Origin: Polytrichum commune
Taxonomy: Eukaryota > Streptophyta > Polytrichopsida > Polytrichales > Polytrichaceae
Direction: 5' to 3'
Assembly: GCA_950295325.1 (NCBI GenBank)
Contig: OX485807.1
Coordinates: forward strand, 34,380,440 to 34,444,439
Length of the DNA stretch: 64,000 bases
The notes beneath the pieces were generated by a model. That model was not told the origin of the DNA and made no database searches. It saw only the letters and a program-made list of their open reading frames with translations. Made by a program: the position numbers and the translations under genes. This document shows positions 1 to 13,325 of the stretch, one piece after another; positions within the stretch are counted from its first letter, which is position 1; every line of letters begins with the position of its first letter.

Positions 1-3000
1 AGCAATCTTTCACCTCCAACAAATTTTATGTCATTTGAAGACTCTATGCAAAAGTTATGCGTGTTATAAAAATGAAGTCTAACTCGGTGCTTCACCTCAA
101 AGTTTACATATCCCATATGCATTGTTGAACACAACTCCACTCTACACTACTTGCATAAAGCTCAGAGCATTCTCAACTCTTCACCCACATCTTACTTGTC
201 ATTCAATGCAAGAGAGATGTACAAGATATAAGCTTAAATAGAAAATTAAAAATGAATTTTAGCCTAATTTTTTAAAAATTAAAAGAGAAAATTGCAGAAA
301 ATATGAATCTACTATTTTTAGGTGAACACGGTACTCCGCATTTCCATACAGAATATCGCCTAAATCGGTTACCTCATGAGTACATTAACTCTTGACTCCC
401 ATTGGCTACACTAAGTGTACATGCATTGAAGTTGTTGCCTAGCCATGATTGGTTTTAGAAATGGCACTTCACCATTATGACGGCGGTCTAGTGCATGGCT
501 AAAGGGTGGTTAACGGGTTACGGTATTTCTACCTTACACTAGAGTTGTTTTTAAAAGGTCTCGAGCAGCCATATGTTGTTTGGAGGTGCATCTTGTCTTT
601 GGTGTGTTGGTTGGAAACTCTCCGGGTTTAACAAACACCTACTTTAGAGTTAGACATCTCAAATCCACCAACCTCACGGCTTACATGAAGTTCCCAAGGT
701 TTTAAGAGAAAATGATCAAATTCTTGGTTAAGCTAAGAATAGGAGAAATTTGTTTTTTGATCTTGTGTTAATTTATAGAACCTAGCATAGGAGAGACGAG
801 TCATGCAAGAAATAGAATTGCATCTAAATTCAATCCCGTTTTTTGAGGGGGACTCTATTGTGCCCCAAAAGCCTCAACTTTACAAGTCCTAGAATTGGAT
901 AAAACAAATGAGGAAAAAAAAAATTGCATTTCATAAGACTTGAGGTGGCATAGGTTGAAGGGCAAAAACCTTAGTGCAAGTCATGTGTCCCATACATTAT
1001 GCAAAGTCCCAAGGCCTTCCCTTATTCACTTAATCACTTCAATTTTTAGAAATCACTCTTCATTAGCTTCTTGGGCATGATTACAAGATGATAACAAATT
1101 TCACTACTAGATCTTGCCCTCTTCATGGTTGTGAAGCATCTCATTTGTTGGAGTCTTATCATTGCCACAAGTGGTTATTCACTCTCAAAATGCCAAAATC
1201 GATGGTGATTGTTGTTTTGATCACGATATGAAGAGATAAAACAACATGATGATTTCCAAGCATGTCTAAATGCTTCTAAAATTTGACATCTTAACCCTTG
1301 TACACCTTGGTTAAGGCTTATGACAATCACATCTCACATGAGGCCCCCTAGTAGAATTTGCATTCAACACATAATCATTCTTGTAGGTGCACGTACCATG
1401 TGATTCGCCATGTGTCAATCGAGCTTACTTGTTGCACCAGCTATGAAAGATTGTACGTAGAGGGAAGTTGTGTCATATTTTGCTAGTTTCTAGTAGGTGA
1501 ATTAGGTTGTATAAGTTGGTATTATGATGAGGGGACAAATGGAACTTTGACACCAAGATGAACATTACGTGATGATCAATATTGGAAAACAAATGATACA
1601 TAAGTGAACCCGAAATGAGTATACAAAGCAAGTTTATGGGACAAGTGCTGCTACTTCCTATCGAAGGTGGTTCCTTTAGTAACTATGTGCATTGGAGGGT
1701 CAACAAGGGCTAGTTGTTGGTTGCACATTTAATGTTAGGGTTTTATGTGGTAATGTGGGTACCATGAGGTGAGTGTAAGTTACGTTGGCAGTTTGTCATT
1801 GTTGGTGTCAATGTGCATTGGGTTTGATTCTTTAGGTCAATGGTTAATGTGGACGATTTGTTGTAGTGTCCAATATTGGGGTTTTATTACGTGGGTGTAC
1901 AATCCTAATGTGTATGTGTACCCTCTAATTGGGTATGATGGACATTTGGTAGTTTTATTTTGTTTAGCATGAGGAGTGTGAGGTATTTGATAGCTATGAG
2001 ATGAATTTATTGCATGCATCCATGAATGGGCATAAGGGGATGGAGCATTATTCAAATACTTTGATAACACTATTAGTGTAGATGCCACCACGGACACAAC
2101 CTGAGAGGATAGTGAGGGTTGGCATGGAGATTGTTCACATTGTATCACACAAACTAACAAGTACTTTTTAGTTGGGGGTTTGGACATACATGCTATAATC
2201 ATACAATAATAATATAAAATAAAACAAATACCCACTTTGAGCTCTTTAGGCTTTCAAGTTTAGGATTAAAATCTCCAAGCACTCGCTACATTGATAATAG
2301 TAAAAACAAAATGTGAGCATATGTGTAGTGTGATGAGTTTGACTTAACCCAAGGCAACCCTATAGCGTGACCCGCAACATACACCATCATGTAGAAAATA
2401 GTGTGCAACCCCATTAACTAAACTTGTCAATGGAGCTTTGAATGTTTACGAAATGTTTTAAAAACTCAAGAGAAGCTAGTTACATACCAATCTCTTCATA
2501 TGTGAGCTAGAATCCTCTAGTTCGAAGTATACAAATGTGCATTGTTCAATCGAATAAAAATAGTGTAACCTAACGTGGATCTTGGATGTTAGATTATGAA
2601 TTGGTTAAAAAATATGCACCCACATTATTATCTCCAATGTTTTTGATGTGGGAATAGGCTCAATAATGTAGCCCACATTATTTACCATAATCAATGCGGT
2701 TTTGTAAATTGAGATGTCACCTTGAAGACCTAACCACATTAATAAGACTTAGTCTTTGGAGTTAACACAAGATCATGTTATACTTTCAATGACCTCCGTA
2801 TCATAATTATTCACAATATTTGTAGGCGTGTATTGTAGTCCAATATGAGAATCCTAGAGCATAATGCAGTTGCCAACTAACCACTCTCACAGAGTTTCCC
2901 TCTATTCTTCACGCCTACTAAGGGCATGGCACATGTGGGCTCCATGTTGTTAATTCGAAATAAGGTCGACAATGTGGTCCAAAATTTTTACCATGATCAA

Positions 3001-3370
3001 TGTAGTTTTGTAAGTTGAGATGTCACTTCCTAGATATAACTTAATTCCCAAGCATTTAGAGGCCCAATCCGGGCCTCTCCATCCACATAATATGTATTTA
3101 AGCTACATGCTTCCATTTCTAGCCAATTTGATCAACATTGAGACTGTCTCAAAAAGAAGTAGTGCTCTCTTCAAATAAGTTGAATGTAATGATGTTATTG
3201 AAGAGTTGAGTTAAAATACACAACATGAATACCCTTGAATGCAAATACATACTTCAATTTTTTTTGTTTATGAGAGTTTTGTATGTGAGTGCAATATTCT
3301 TTTCTCCTTAATATAAAATAACATACAAAAAGGTTCAAACGTAGAGACATATATATATATTCTAAGACTA
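1..3370. other. AT-rich intergenic DNA without a recognisable gene
   Basis: I see no convincing coding region here. Open frames are short, overlap each other on both strands and lack family motifs. The stretch holds one dispersed repeat (318-545) shared with 14.6-14.8 kb. It also holds a short segment near 1637-1680 that resembles 17843-17890, where a CTACCTCCTATCGGAGGTGG-like hairpin precedes a TATA-like stretch. The base composition and decayed duplications suggest old transposon debris. Confidence 0.6.
318..545 (+). repeat. Dispersed repeat, copy 1 (pairs with 14627-14848)
   Basis: About 225 bp aligns by eye with 14627-14848 in the same orientation with roughly 85% identity. Shared blocks include ATCCGCATTTCCATAC-like, CCCATTGGCTACACTAAGTG and GGTATTTCTACCTTA. 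No coding potential was seen. It is probably part of an undescribed transposon or a non-autonomous element; I could not define its termini. Confidence 0.6.
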
Positions 3371-3379
3371 GGTGAGGCT

Positions 3380-3450
3380 CTGAAACATTATTCAAATCCA
3401 TAACAGTGTTTTGTGGAACTAACAGTACTCCACAGAATATTTTCCACATT
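3380..3450 (+). repeat. Partial 152-bp foldback MITE (same family as 9682-9833)
   Basis: The left arm reads ACATTATTCAAATCCATAAC followed by GTGTTTTGTGG, nearly identical to the left arm of the element at 9682-9833. The matching right arm is absent, so this is a decayed or truncated copy. Confidence 0.5.
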
Positions 3451-4403
3451 CAGTTATGTCATAGAAGTTGTGTATTCAATGGCAGCCATATATTGAGCCA
3501 CTTCATCATGTTAATTCATTGGACTTAAAGCCACTTCACAATCGAGCCATGTCCATAGGTGCCTCTACTCTACTTCTAGTCCAGTAAGCTTCAGAATCTA
3601 TTTCATTTCGTGCAAGATTGAGTTTATGTCATAAAAAATCAGGCACTGGAAAGTACATAGAATTTACTACACTATTGAACTTGAATTCCTCCCAATTTTC
3701 TCCAAATCAACCAAACATAGGGCTCCAAAGTGATGTTACCGAAATGGTTGTATACATCTTAAGTAGCCATGGGAATATCGTGTGGCATAATGGTATGATA
3801 GGAAGTCGATGAGAAGAGAATCCATAGACACACAACTTAGGTCTACCTAGTTTTGCTTTTCACTACGTGAATATCAAATATGCATATCATAATAGCCACA
3901 GCTAAAGACAATTCAATAAACGAGACAAAAACATTTAGCACACTGAAAAGTCAGATGAGCACAGCCATAGTTCAGTATTTACTTCTCAGGATCTTTACTG
4001 AGAAAAAGAATGCAGTACATCAATCTACCTATAACATAATAGTTTTTGTTGGCAATCTCTTTGAAGTGTACAGATGGTGTGACAGAACACTTATTTTCGC
4101 TGCTAACACTCGGTAGAACAACCAGAAACGGAAGCCAACACCTCTTTGAACTTGCTGTGTGTCTTTTGAAGTATTCATACTCTACAATCACTACACACAC
4201 CCACTAGTATAGAAAAGGCCATCATATTTTAGCCCTAACAGCCTCCAGATTTATCCATTCAACCCAGCGAAAATAGGGTCAGCTCAACTCAACCAATTAC
4301 AGAACTCGACATCCTCGGTTTAGGAACTCCCTGTCCACAACCATTCTGAAGACTTCATTATTCAAGGAATGGTTTGAGCAGAACATATTTGGTAGCCTAG
4401 TAA

Positions 4404-7400
4404 TCATTTGTCAAGGGGCTGATGTATACATGACAAACTTCTTAACCAGTTCTTTCCTCCAAGGTCCCTTTGAATTTTAATGAGATCATTTATAATGCGC
4501 TCGAAGTTTGGTCGTTCCGCAGGAATTGAATGCCAGCATTTCTCGATCAAGCTGTTAAACAATTTGGATACCACAATCTTAGTCCACTTCGCCTAGGAAA
4601 ACAGTATATAATGATAAGCAAATCCAAGTCCAGGCACTACACAATTTCCTCACAATTTTCAGAGCTCCTATGACTATCTTGTTCATTATCAAAGTGAAGA
4701 TTCTCATTCTTCTAAAATGATCATATTTATAGAAACCCCAAATCCTGTTGGGTATAGAACCTAGAATAATCAACAAAGTTTGAGCATGTAGTCCGTTACC
4801 ACAACTGTGCTCATCTGGCTTTTGGTGCCCCAAATTGTTGTTACCTGTGGCTATCATGACATGCTTATTTGATTAACACATGTCCTTTTGGTGTCCAATC
4901 TTAGAATCACACCTAACTGCACCCCCTCAAATATAGGTATCTGATTAAGAGTTCCCAAAATTTACGCACTTACCTTAATTGACCCATATGGGGCAAGTTC
5001 TGTGTCCTTTCAGACGCCCAATCCAACAATGATACCATAATAGGAAAAAAAAAAAAAACTGAAATTAACACCAATTCCTGCTTCTAAACTTTATAAACTT
5101 GAGTTCAGGGAGCAAGGAAACTTACTCCTTTAATCCAGATGGATAGCGACGACCATGATGTCTAAATGGTGGCCGTCTGTCGGCAGCAAACTCCTTTGCA
5201 GCAGCTTCAGGTGCCTGAAAATGGAATGGGGGGCATCCTTCCATCATCTACAAAAACCACGGCAATATATTATATATCCATAATTCTGATTAGTGCAACC
5301 ATTTTGATACAATAAACAAACTGCTGTGCAGTATTTTCAGGAATGTGTTAAAAACTCTACACGCCTGGTGGCTAATCTGAACTTAATCTCAAAAAAAAAG
5401 GTGTACTGACAGGTACGAACCTCTTGGACAATCAGAGAGAAGGAGAAGACATCCACACTTTTATCGTAATTGCCATTTTGGAAAAGTTCAGGTGCCATGT
5501 AACGACCTTTAGAACATCACACAATATCAATATCAGTCTCCAGTGGACGACCTTGCTGGATGAAATTTGAACAGGAATCGAGCTGTTTAAGCCTTAGTCC
5601 TGGTTTAGGATTGTTCAAACTCTTCAATAACTGGACCATAGGATGCCAGTTTCAATCGTCCCAAAAACAAATAAAGTAAAGAATCATATCAGGTGGAAGT
5701 ACAAAGGACTGCTCGCTATGATGCATATTTCCGAAACTGTATTAAAATATGAAATTGCTTACATGAGGTGCCTTTAGGTTTGAGATGAGCTGATCCATTG
5801 GATCGCCCACTGCCAATATTGCCACTGCTGGCATTGTCTGAATCATAAGTTGTTGGAAGACTGAGACCAAAATCAGCCACCTTTAAGTGCTTGGCGTCCC
5901 TCAACAAGTTGCTGAAGCTCTCTACGGCATGGCCTCACTTGTCAGAATCATTTCTTTCAACCCAATCCTACTTTAAAATTCTACCAGACCATAATCAGCC
6001 CGCATATTGGAATAATGCACCAAATTATTTAAAAAACCCCCCAAAGAGCCTGCAACCGTAATCAAACCAGTTACATGGCAAACAAGTGTGATTGATTTGT
6101 CAATGACAGAATCTAGCACCAATACAAACCTCACCTGGGCTTAAGATCACGGTGAATGATAGAATCAGGTTTGAGTTCATGCAAGTAATTCATCCCCCTG
6201 TGGAAAGGCATAATAGGGTGATCAGAAAGTTTACTATACCCTGCCCAGAATCTGTCCAAGAACACAGTTTCTAGAAATGCATCATCAAGCTATGGACACA
6301 GGGAAAGCGGGCAGGATAAGAAACAGAAAGGCGCAAAGAGAAGGCAGTTGAAGGTTGACACTCACAAATAGAGTAACTTCTAATATACGGCATCATATTC
6401 CAGCAAATCAAGAACTGGGATTTTGCAATACCTGGCAATATCTAGTGCATATGACAGTGTCCTCTCTGCATCCAAGCGCCCCTTCTCTTTCAAATACGTG
6501 GCCAAGTCCATCTGAAATAAGAGATGCATATACTTCTGAGCAGAGACACTTCAATCACTATAAAAAAAACTTCTTGTAAATTGTTAGAGGGAGTGCAGAT
6601 CCTCTTGCTAACCAGAGCTTGCAAAAGGAGGTGGTGGAAACATTACCTGGGGCAAAAACTCTGTAACAATCATCATGGGGGTGCTCTGTGTGACTGCTCC
6701 AAGAAACTGTACCACATTAGGGTGTCTCAACCTTTGTAGGAGGTCAAGTTCATCTCTAAACTGCATGCTGCAAAAACATACATCAAAACTCGTCAACATA
6801 TCTTCAGTGGTTTGTCATGAGACAGAAATCCATCAACAAACACTTTTCCCAGCTCTTCAAAACACAATTGGTACATTTTAGGATACCATCATTGTTATTC
6901 ATATGTCCAGAACTATGAAAACTGTCTAGCAACAGCTTGAAGAGAACCATACAATGACTCGTCTGAGAAATCAACACTGGAAAGCACTTTCACGGCAACT
7001 TTGGTCCCATGCCAGGTTGCTACTTTATACTTGCTGCCCTGCATGCCAATCATTATAATTAGATTTGACACAAACAGAAAATTGACACTACAACTAATGC
7101 AAAGTGTCCCAGAACCCATGATTTGTGTTTTTCATGACATTTACTGCCAATAACATTCAAACAAAACTGATTTTTTTCAACTAATGAAATCGCTTTACAA
7201 ACTCTGTGTCCTGTTATTCTCTAACAAAAACTTATGGACTATCTTTTTGAATCTTCACATTATATAGTTCACCACCATCTTTCCATGTGCACAAAATGTC
7301 CTTGTTGTGGCACAGGATGCAAACGGATATTTGCTTACTTCTGGTAATTTGAATTTCGTTTCCTTCCACATTAGCTTGTCGGGGATGATCTCATACTCTG

Positions 7401-8978
7401 GTATGTCATGTTTACTAGCCACTCGCATGGACGATACCTACACAAGTGATAAGAGAGATCATCCTGTTAGAAGCCAAACTCTTGAGAGATGATCCGATTT
7501 CCATATCAACACATGTAGTTAAACAGAGAAAATGGAAGTCCTCCCTCTTGCATGTGCTATAGACAAGAATTTCGTGACTACATGCACAGAATGAAGGAGA
7601 GGAAGATTACTTTCAATCTGGCCCCATTCTTTTCCAAAAGCTTGCAAACCTCCAAATTGTTATAATGCTTGGCATCTGCCAATGGCTACATCAAATCAAA
7701 ACAAACAGAATGAGATAAAATTGTTAATCTTATGCTAGACAAAGCAGCAGATTTCAATAGACCTACATTTAAAGGAATACTCCAACTCACAATGGTAATG
7801 TCACTATGACTTCCACTAAAAAGTCACTTATATAGGTTCAACCAGAACAATCTAATCTACAGATTGGATGTTTGTGAATAAGAGACTGAATGGTCGTTTA
7901 CAATAGCTCTGGTAGTGGTGTGCTTTCTTTAGTTCTATTTCCATGGAAAAGGTATAATAAATGCTAACCAACACCAAAATCAAGTGATCCAATTGATCGA
8001 GAGAATTTTTTGGGCCCAAGGAGTTTCCATAGGATCTGGGTCCGGGTGCAAGGTATGAAAAATGAAATTGCACTAATGTGACGCTACTTCCCCATCAGTC
8101 AAATCTTGTCCGTTCTCTCTCAAGAAAATAATCTTCAAGCTTGGGTCCACCCTTGACTTCAGAGAGGTGTGATGCATTAAGGGGTGTTCTTGGACCTCAA
8201 GTTTCCTGGACTCATACCCTAATGTAAACCCATCCTTAGCCTTAAGGTTGGTTGTTCATGCTCATTTGACACGAATAGACAGTTTCAAGGCCACTGTTCT
8301 GGAAGAAGTTGAGGAGGCTACCACTTGAGAAGGCTACCAATTCAACACTACAATCCAAGGCCAACAAGGATAAACAATCACTTTAATTCTGATTTCAAGA
8401 CCTAGAGCAATGATAGATTGCGATTTAACAAAAACCAACCCCACCATCGCCTACAACCACAAGGATTTGCAAAGTGCAAGTGTGAATGAAAAACACCACC
8501 ATAGTTGAGGTTGAGGTTGGTGGTTGACCTTAACCACAACCACCTTCAAAACTCAGGTTAACGTTGCAGTTTCATTTCACATCGTAGAAGATCGTCATCA
8601 CCATCATCAACAACAACAGAGATGACATGGAGGGCATGAATGAGGACAACATACTGTGCTGCCCCATCGATCTGCTCGATTTACATCAGCGCCTTTGTTG
8701 ATAAGGAATTGGACGACATCAAGATGACCCTCACATGCTGCCAGATGCAAAGCTGTTCGACTATCAAAGTCGGTAGCATCTGCACTTAATCCCTTGGCAA
8801 GTAAAGCATCCACACCTTCCACATCTCCCTTGCACGCAGAGTAAAGGAGCTCAGCCACGGTTTCCAGATCCTTGGCCGACTTCGGTGGCTCCGCATCATC
8901 AGGCACCAGCTTATCCTCCGGTGCTAGGGATGACTGTCGCCCAAATGTCACTCGCCCCCCTCTCATTATCTGCGCCAT
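4404..8978 (-). CDS. Ankyrin-repeat Raf-like protein kinase (ILK/VIK/BHP group)
   Basis: This is a probable serine/threonine kinase of the plant integrin-linked-kinase-like (Raf C1) group, a cytosolic or membrane-associated signalling family. Exons read from splice sites and family fit, in transcript order: 8978-8655, 7685-7611, 7437-7339, 7038-6953, 6767-6647, 6511-6432, 6197-6135, 5911-5763, 5506-5421, 5247-5126 and 4551-4404. The sum is 1353 nt, an open frame of 450 residues plus TGA. ATG 8978 is the first Met in the open frame. The N-terminus carries the family motif [10 protein letters not shown]. Two or three ankyrin repeats ([18 protein letters not shown]) occupy about residues 45-133. 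The kinase domain spans about 167-435: VAVK lysine about 183, FRDEL (helix C Glu), MMIVTEF hinge, HRDLKPSN with D279, DFG with D296, APE at 337-339. The glycine loop is degenerate, as in the family. All catalytic residues are present, unlike many ILKs with HCDLKP or GFG. A Ser/Gly-rich insert lies between DFG and APE. Confidence 0.88.
4600..4960. repeat. Intronic repeat shared with intron 1 of the PP2C gene
   Basis: This part of the last intron of the ankyrin kinase gene resembles 31580-31830 in the same plus-strand orientation. Shared blocks include GAGCTCCTATGA, TCAAAGTG.AAGATTCT, TTTTTGGTGTCC-like and CTCAAATATAG. The two genes are unrelated, so this is most likely the same dispersed element inserted into both introns. 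Confidence 0.5.
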
Positions 8979-9029
8979 TGCTACTCCGGATGTTGCGGGG
9001 AAGCCGCTTATGGATTCACAAAATGTCAC

Positions 9030-9680
9030 TCTCTCTCTTCCAGTCTTTCACAACCTACCGATACGACGAGGGGAACAAGTCTTCCCAAATCTGCTCCTCC
9101 TCATCATCAACCAAGCCTAGCATCGGGTTTCTGCTTTCTCATTGCGGATTGCTACTGGCGACACTTCTTCCGACAAAAATTTAGAAGCAGCAGAACCGTC
9201 TAGAGTGGAGAGAGATCATAAATCCTTTACTATGACACAGAGACATGGATTACATTAAAATCCGTGGACTGTCGAATCTGTCAAACAAACCCCACTGTGA
9301 AACACGAGTTATGGGTGAGTAGACGTGTGAAGAAGCATGTTGGAAAAACTGAAATCCTCTCAAGAAAATAACGTAATCACAGCGTAATCGCAGATCGGTA
9401 GCGCTTCTCCCCAGACTCCAAAATCTATCTTGCTCTTTGAAGCCCAGACAAGTGACAAGCTGTGCTTCACAGCGGACGCTTACCCCTGCGATCAGCGGGT
9501 GTCAGGCCGGGGGTGGAGGAACGGGTCCCGCGGTATCGGGTCGGGCAGCCCGGCCTTCACACCCCTGCCCGACTAAAAACTCTTTCACCCTTAGATTCTA
9601 GAGGTGGCTGGAGGCTGCCATTCTGTCTAGCACATCCTTCAATGTGGTGAAAAATGGGTAAATGGTATAATTTGTTTGTC
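9030..9680. other. 5' flank of the kinase gene with a GC-rich inverted repeat
   Basis: This presumably holds the promoter and 5' UTR of the minus-strand kinase. I see no convincing TATA box. A GC-rich patch at 9480-9580 contains an imperfect inverted repeat: CGGGTGTCAGGCCGG at 9496-9510 against CCCGGCCTTCACACCC at 9549-9564. Open frames here have no family match. Confidence 0.4.
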
Positions 9681-9681
9681 A

Positions 9682-9833
9682 TAACATTATTCAGATCCAT
9701 AACAGTGTTTTGTGGCACTAAGAACATTTCACTCAATATTCCCTATATTTCTCATATTTAGTCTGAATGTGGAGAATATTATGTGGAATATTGTTAATCT
9801 CATGGAACATTATTATGGATCTGAATAATGTTA
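9682..9833. mobile_element. 152-bp foldback MITE with perfect 21-bp terminal inverted repeats
   Basis: The left arm starts TAACATTATTCAGATCCATA (9682-9702) and its exact reverse complement ends the element (9813-9833). The interior also folds: GTGTTTTGTGG...CATTATTATGG and two ATATTC-rich blocks. Non-coding. Related halves lie at 3380-3450, 10130-10178, 20290-20420, 20921-20956 and 59828-59940. The TSD is not clear; TA is possible because the arms start and end with TA. Confidence 0.75.
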
Positions 9834-11300
9834 CGCTACTCAAAATGATTTAGGATTTCAATTCACCTGAAGTTCTTCAAATTGGTAGTTGGCAACCATC
9901 AACAACCAATTTTGCCATAAGGTGTGTGGGTGTTATTTGGTTTGTTTTTCATGTTCTCCAACTTCTACCAATTACATTTACACAAACAAAATGCGTGTTG
10001 CATTAGCAAATTTACAATGAAGCATCTATAAAAACCATATTGAAAAAACAAACATCCCTTGATTTAATTACATGTTTTCAAAAGTCCATGTTTGTTGATT
10101 TCTTAAATGAATACATAGGTCCTATTCCGTGGAATGTTGTTATTGCCACAAGACATTGTTATGGATCTAAATAGTGTTATGATTTATGCACGTAGGATTG
10201 ACTACATCCCAACCATACAAAAAGTAAGTTGCTCCATTCAATATGAATGGATATCGTTCCTCAACAAAGAAGTCGGGAAGTTTAGATCTTCAAAGAAAAT
10301 GAATGTTAAGGGTGGTAAACACCGAAGGAGAGGTATATATCATTGAAGCTAGACTTGCAAAGGTGTATCCAAAGATCACGCAATCCATTTGAGGATAATA
10401 AACTAGGTTACAGTTCACCGTACCCATTTTAGTTATACGCTTCGTGTTGGATAGTGCATGTACTATCCGTGTAGTGTTGGTTAAATTCCCACAATCGATG
10501 TGTATGTTCCCTCGTTTGATAATAATGAGTGGATGACACTTCTCAAATAGGTAAAAGTACAACCACATATCGTAGACATGCTACTAACCGTGCATATTTG
10601 GGTTTCAAATGGTTTTCCACAAGGTGGGTTAAACCTTTTTAATTATTTTTTTAAAATTTGTAATTAGTAAATGAGATGAGAGTATTGTGGTAAAATGAAA
10701 TGACAATTGTATTTGAAAAGTTGTAATCTTTCTACAATCAAGTTCACAACTATATGCATCAATGTGTGATCAATGTGCCATTCACTAATCGTGCATGTTA
10801 GGTTTCACTAAAGGAGCTACAAATGTTGCCCTCTTCTTTGTAGGCATAGGAAATTGATGAGGTTTTGATATTGTCCTTTTGACTTGTGTAGCCATTTTCT
10901 TCTCAAGTTGTTGTTGAAATTTTTGCTTCTTTTTTGGCCATGGCAAGGTCTGCTCTTTTCATCTTCATCAAATTGCTACATCTACACCTTGCTATGTGAT
11001 TCGACTGAAGGAAACTCCATGATGAGTGTGAGTTGACAGTGATGTTTTAGGTCATTGGCGCGGTCATGATTGAGTTTGAGAGACATCGGACGGTTGAGAT
11101 TGCATGTGATATAATTTGACGGCCGAGATTATAAGTACACAGTAAGTGGCATGGTGGAGTATCGTGACATGCATGGTAAGTGGTGCTGCACGGTTAGTAG
11201 CATGTCTACGATAACACCTTAGCGACCATGAGCCGTGCTTGGGAGAGGGTCCAAGGAAGGGTTGGGTAGTGGATCAACTACATATCCATGCAATATCAAC
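9834..11300. other. Intergenic stretch with one MITE half
   Basis: No gene is recognised. 10130-10178 carries a right-half copy of the 152-bp foldback family (ACATTGTTATGGATCTAAAT). 9900-10050 is weakly similar to 12455-12600 (TTGGTTYGTTTTTCATGTT), so both may be ends of another element. The remainder is AT-rich with short unconserved open frames. Confidence 0.45.
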
Positions 11301-11303
11301 TAA

Positions 11304-11808
11304 GGGCCACTTCACACACAAGCCACGAGCCGTGACCGTGAAATTGTGAGAGCACAAAAGAAAGTGTCCAAAGACCGTCCCAACACACCTCCAAAATCAT
11401 GTAGTGCGGTCACGGACCCTCAAGTGTAGTGTGAAGTCATAAGTGACCAGGCCCCTCAACCAAAGGCTATTTCAATGAACGTCTATTCATGCGGGTCCTC
11501 ACATATGATAAAATACAATAAACCAACGGTTGTGAGCGTCCAGAGTGCCATGGTCTCCCCATGGTTTTGTGTTAGGCCTACCTCCAAGAGATGGTTTTTG
11601 AAAACAGTCCAAGCGACCAACAAACATGATCCGTTGGATGCCATAGAGACATCCATGTAGACATTTACATCCACCTTGCATTCGCATACTCCGTTGGTCC
11701 CTCAAGCGTCGTGTGAAGCAAACTTGGACCGGCTCCGCCTTTTCCACCAATGAGAGTGCTCGAAGCGTAATGCTCATGGGCTCTCAGTCTCGTGGCTGAA
11801 GTGGCCCC
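11304..11808 (-). mobile_element. PIF/Harbinger-like MITE, family A copy 1
   Basis: A 505-bp non-coding element flanked by TAA on both sides (11301-11303 and 11809-11811). The left end is GGGCCACTTCACACACAAGC; the right end is the reverse complement of GGGGCCACTTCAGCCACGAG. It contains CTCCAAGAGATGGTTTTTGA (reverse of the CAAAAACCACCTCTTGGAGG block seen in the 14.9 and 61.1 kb copies) and is inverted relative to those. A 3-bp TAA/TTA duplication with GGGCC-type ends is typical of PIF/Harbinger (Tourist) elements. Confidence 0.75.
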
Positions 11809-11811
11809 TAA

Positions 11812-13237
11812 GTGGAGGAATGGTTCTTGGAGACTATAGAATTTTTGCAGGAGAGTGACGCCATAACCAGTGCCACTTAACCCGGACCCTAATATAAACT
11901 AATGGGTCCAAACTCTTGGCTCCCGACCAATAAGACCCCCCACTTTTGGGTATTTCCTTGATCTTGGAACCCACCCAAGATATTAATTAAGATGAGCCAA
12001 TCACCACCCTCGGGCCCCCTAATGAAATCACAGTGCCGTAGCCCCTCGCGGTTCCCGAAACCTTTCCCTCCCTTGCCCGAAGGCGGCTGCCCGCAGAGTG
12101 AAAAAACGAGGCACCGACAAGGGCGCCCTGAAGAGCTGCCCCGCTGCCCGGCCACTGTGGAGCCACCAACAGAAAGGGACGGTTGGGAGGGCGGGCATCG
12201 CGGGGCCCGTCATGGCCCGTCAATACCCGTCACGCCGGGCTGTCCAGAGGGGGACTGAAGAGGAGGACTGAAGGGGGGCTGAGTTAGAGAATCAAATCCC
12301 AAACGTGCACCTGCCAGGACCCAATGGCAGGGTCAGGGTCAGGGTCAGGATTTCTGCATTTTGTTTTTACATGCCCATACTTACTTGGCATGTCCTATTG
12401 TGCGACCTCGGAATGATGTCTTCTTCTTAAGGTACGCGGGACCAAAGGGGGAGAGGGGGTTAGTTGGTTCGTTTTTCATGTTGTCCACCTCCGACCGATT
12501 AGATTCACACACAACCATAACTCATGACGCATTCGCGTCGATCTACGATGAAAGCATCCGCAACGACCGAACTGAAAATCGGATAAAAAAAGAAGTGATT
12601 GTTTAGTTGTTTTGTTTATTATTATATGCCCTAAAAGGGCAGTTTTGAAGAAAGAAAGGAAAAAAATCATGTTTGATCATTCTTTTGTCTTCTTTCTGTC
12701 TTCATCTTCTCTTCCCCCCCCCCCTCAAGAAAATATATTCATTGAATTTTGATTATAACAACATTTCTCTATCATGGACCCCCATCATTTTTTGCCATTC
12801 CACTTCTTCTTCTTTTTGGTCTCTCTCACTCGCATAACGTAGGCCTCAAAGTACGTCTTTGAATGCGGGGACCTCGAGCGCCACTCTCACTCCGACATGC
12901 TTTTCCCTCGGTGGCAAACCGGAGCGGTCCTGGGACGCGTTCAACATCCAATCATAAATTTCACAGGACCTTGGGGACGACCTCATGGTCCATGGTGTAA
13001 ACGACCCCTTAGTGCCGGCGTCAACACCCATGGGCTATGGACCGTGGCTGGGAAGCACAAGAGGTGAGAGAGTGTAGTGTATCAAAGAGCATACTGCTCA
13101 TTGAGTGTGATGACCCACCGAGGAGGTTGCTTTACCCGCCCTCCATGTGACCCCCCCCCCCCACCCCCTTCTGCTGTCGGAGGAGGAGGAGTAAGGTGCA
13201 ATGGACGAAGAGGCCTCGCTCCATGTGACTGGTACCT

Positions 13238-13288
<51 letters not shown>

Positions 13289-13320
13289 GTGGTCATTTTG
13301 GTGGCTCGGGGTTCATGGCA
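11812..13320. other. Intergenic DNA: GC-rich patch, element fragment and simple repeats
   Basis: 11990-12260 is unusually GC-rich, with open frames on both strands but no recognisable protein. 12331-12352 is a short AGGGTC tandem. 12640-13006 resembles the right half of the element at 19330-19857 (shared CTTCATCTTCTCTTCC and CATGGTCCATGGTGTAAACR) and appears to lack a left end. Poly-C runs lie at about 12713-12724 and 13148-13161, and a (TA)n tract of about 42 bp at 13242-13284. No gene recognised. Confidence 0.5.
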
Positions 13321-13325
13321 TCTAA

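Noticed and set aside
11990-12260. GC-rich patch as rRNA or a bacterial insert
   Set aside because: No recognisable rRNA core sequence and no coherent bacterial protein; open frames on both strands reflect high GC.
13242-13284. Tyr/Ile-repeat proteins across the TA tract
   Set aside because: Simple (TA)n microsatellite translated in both directions.
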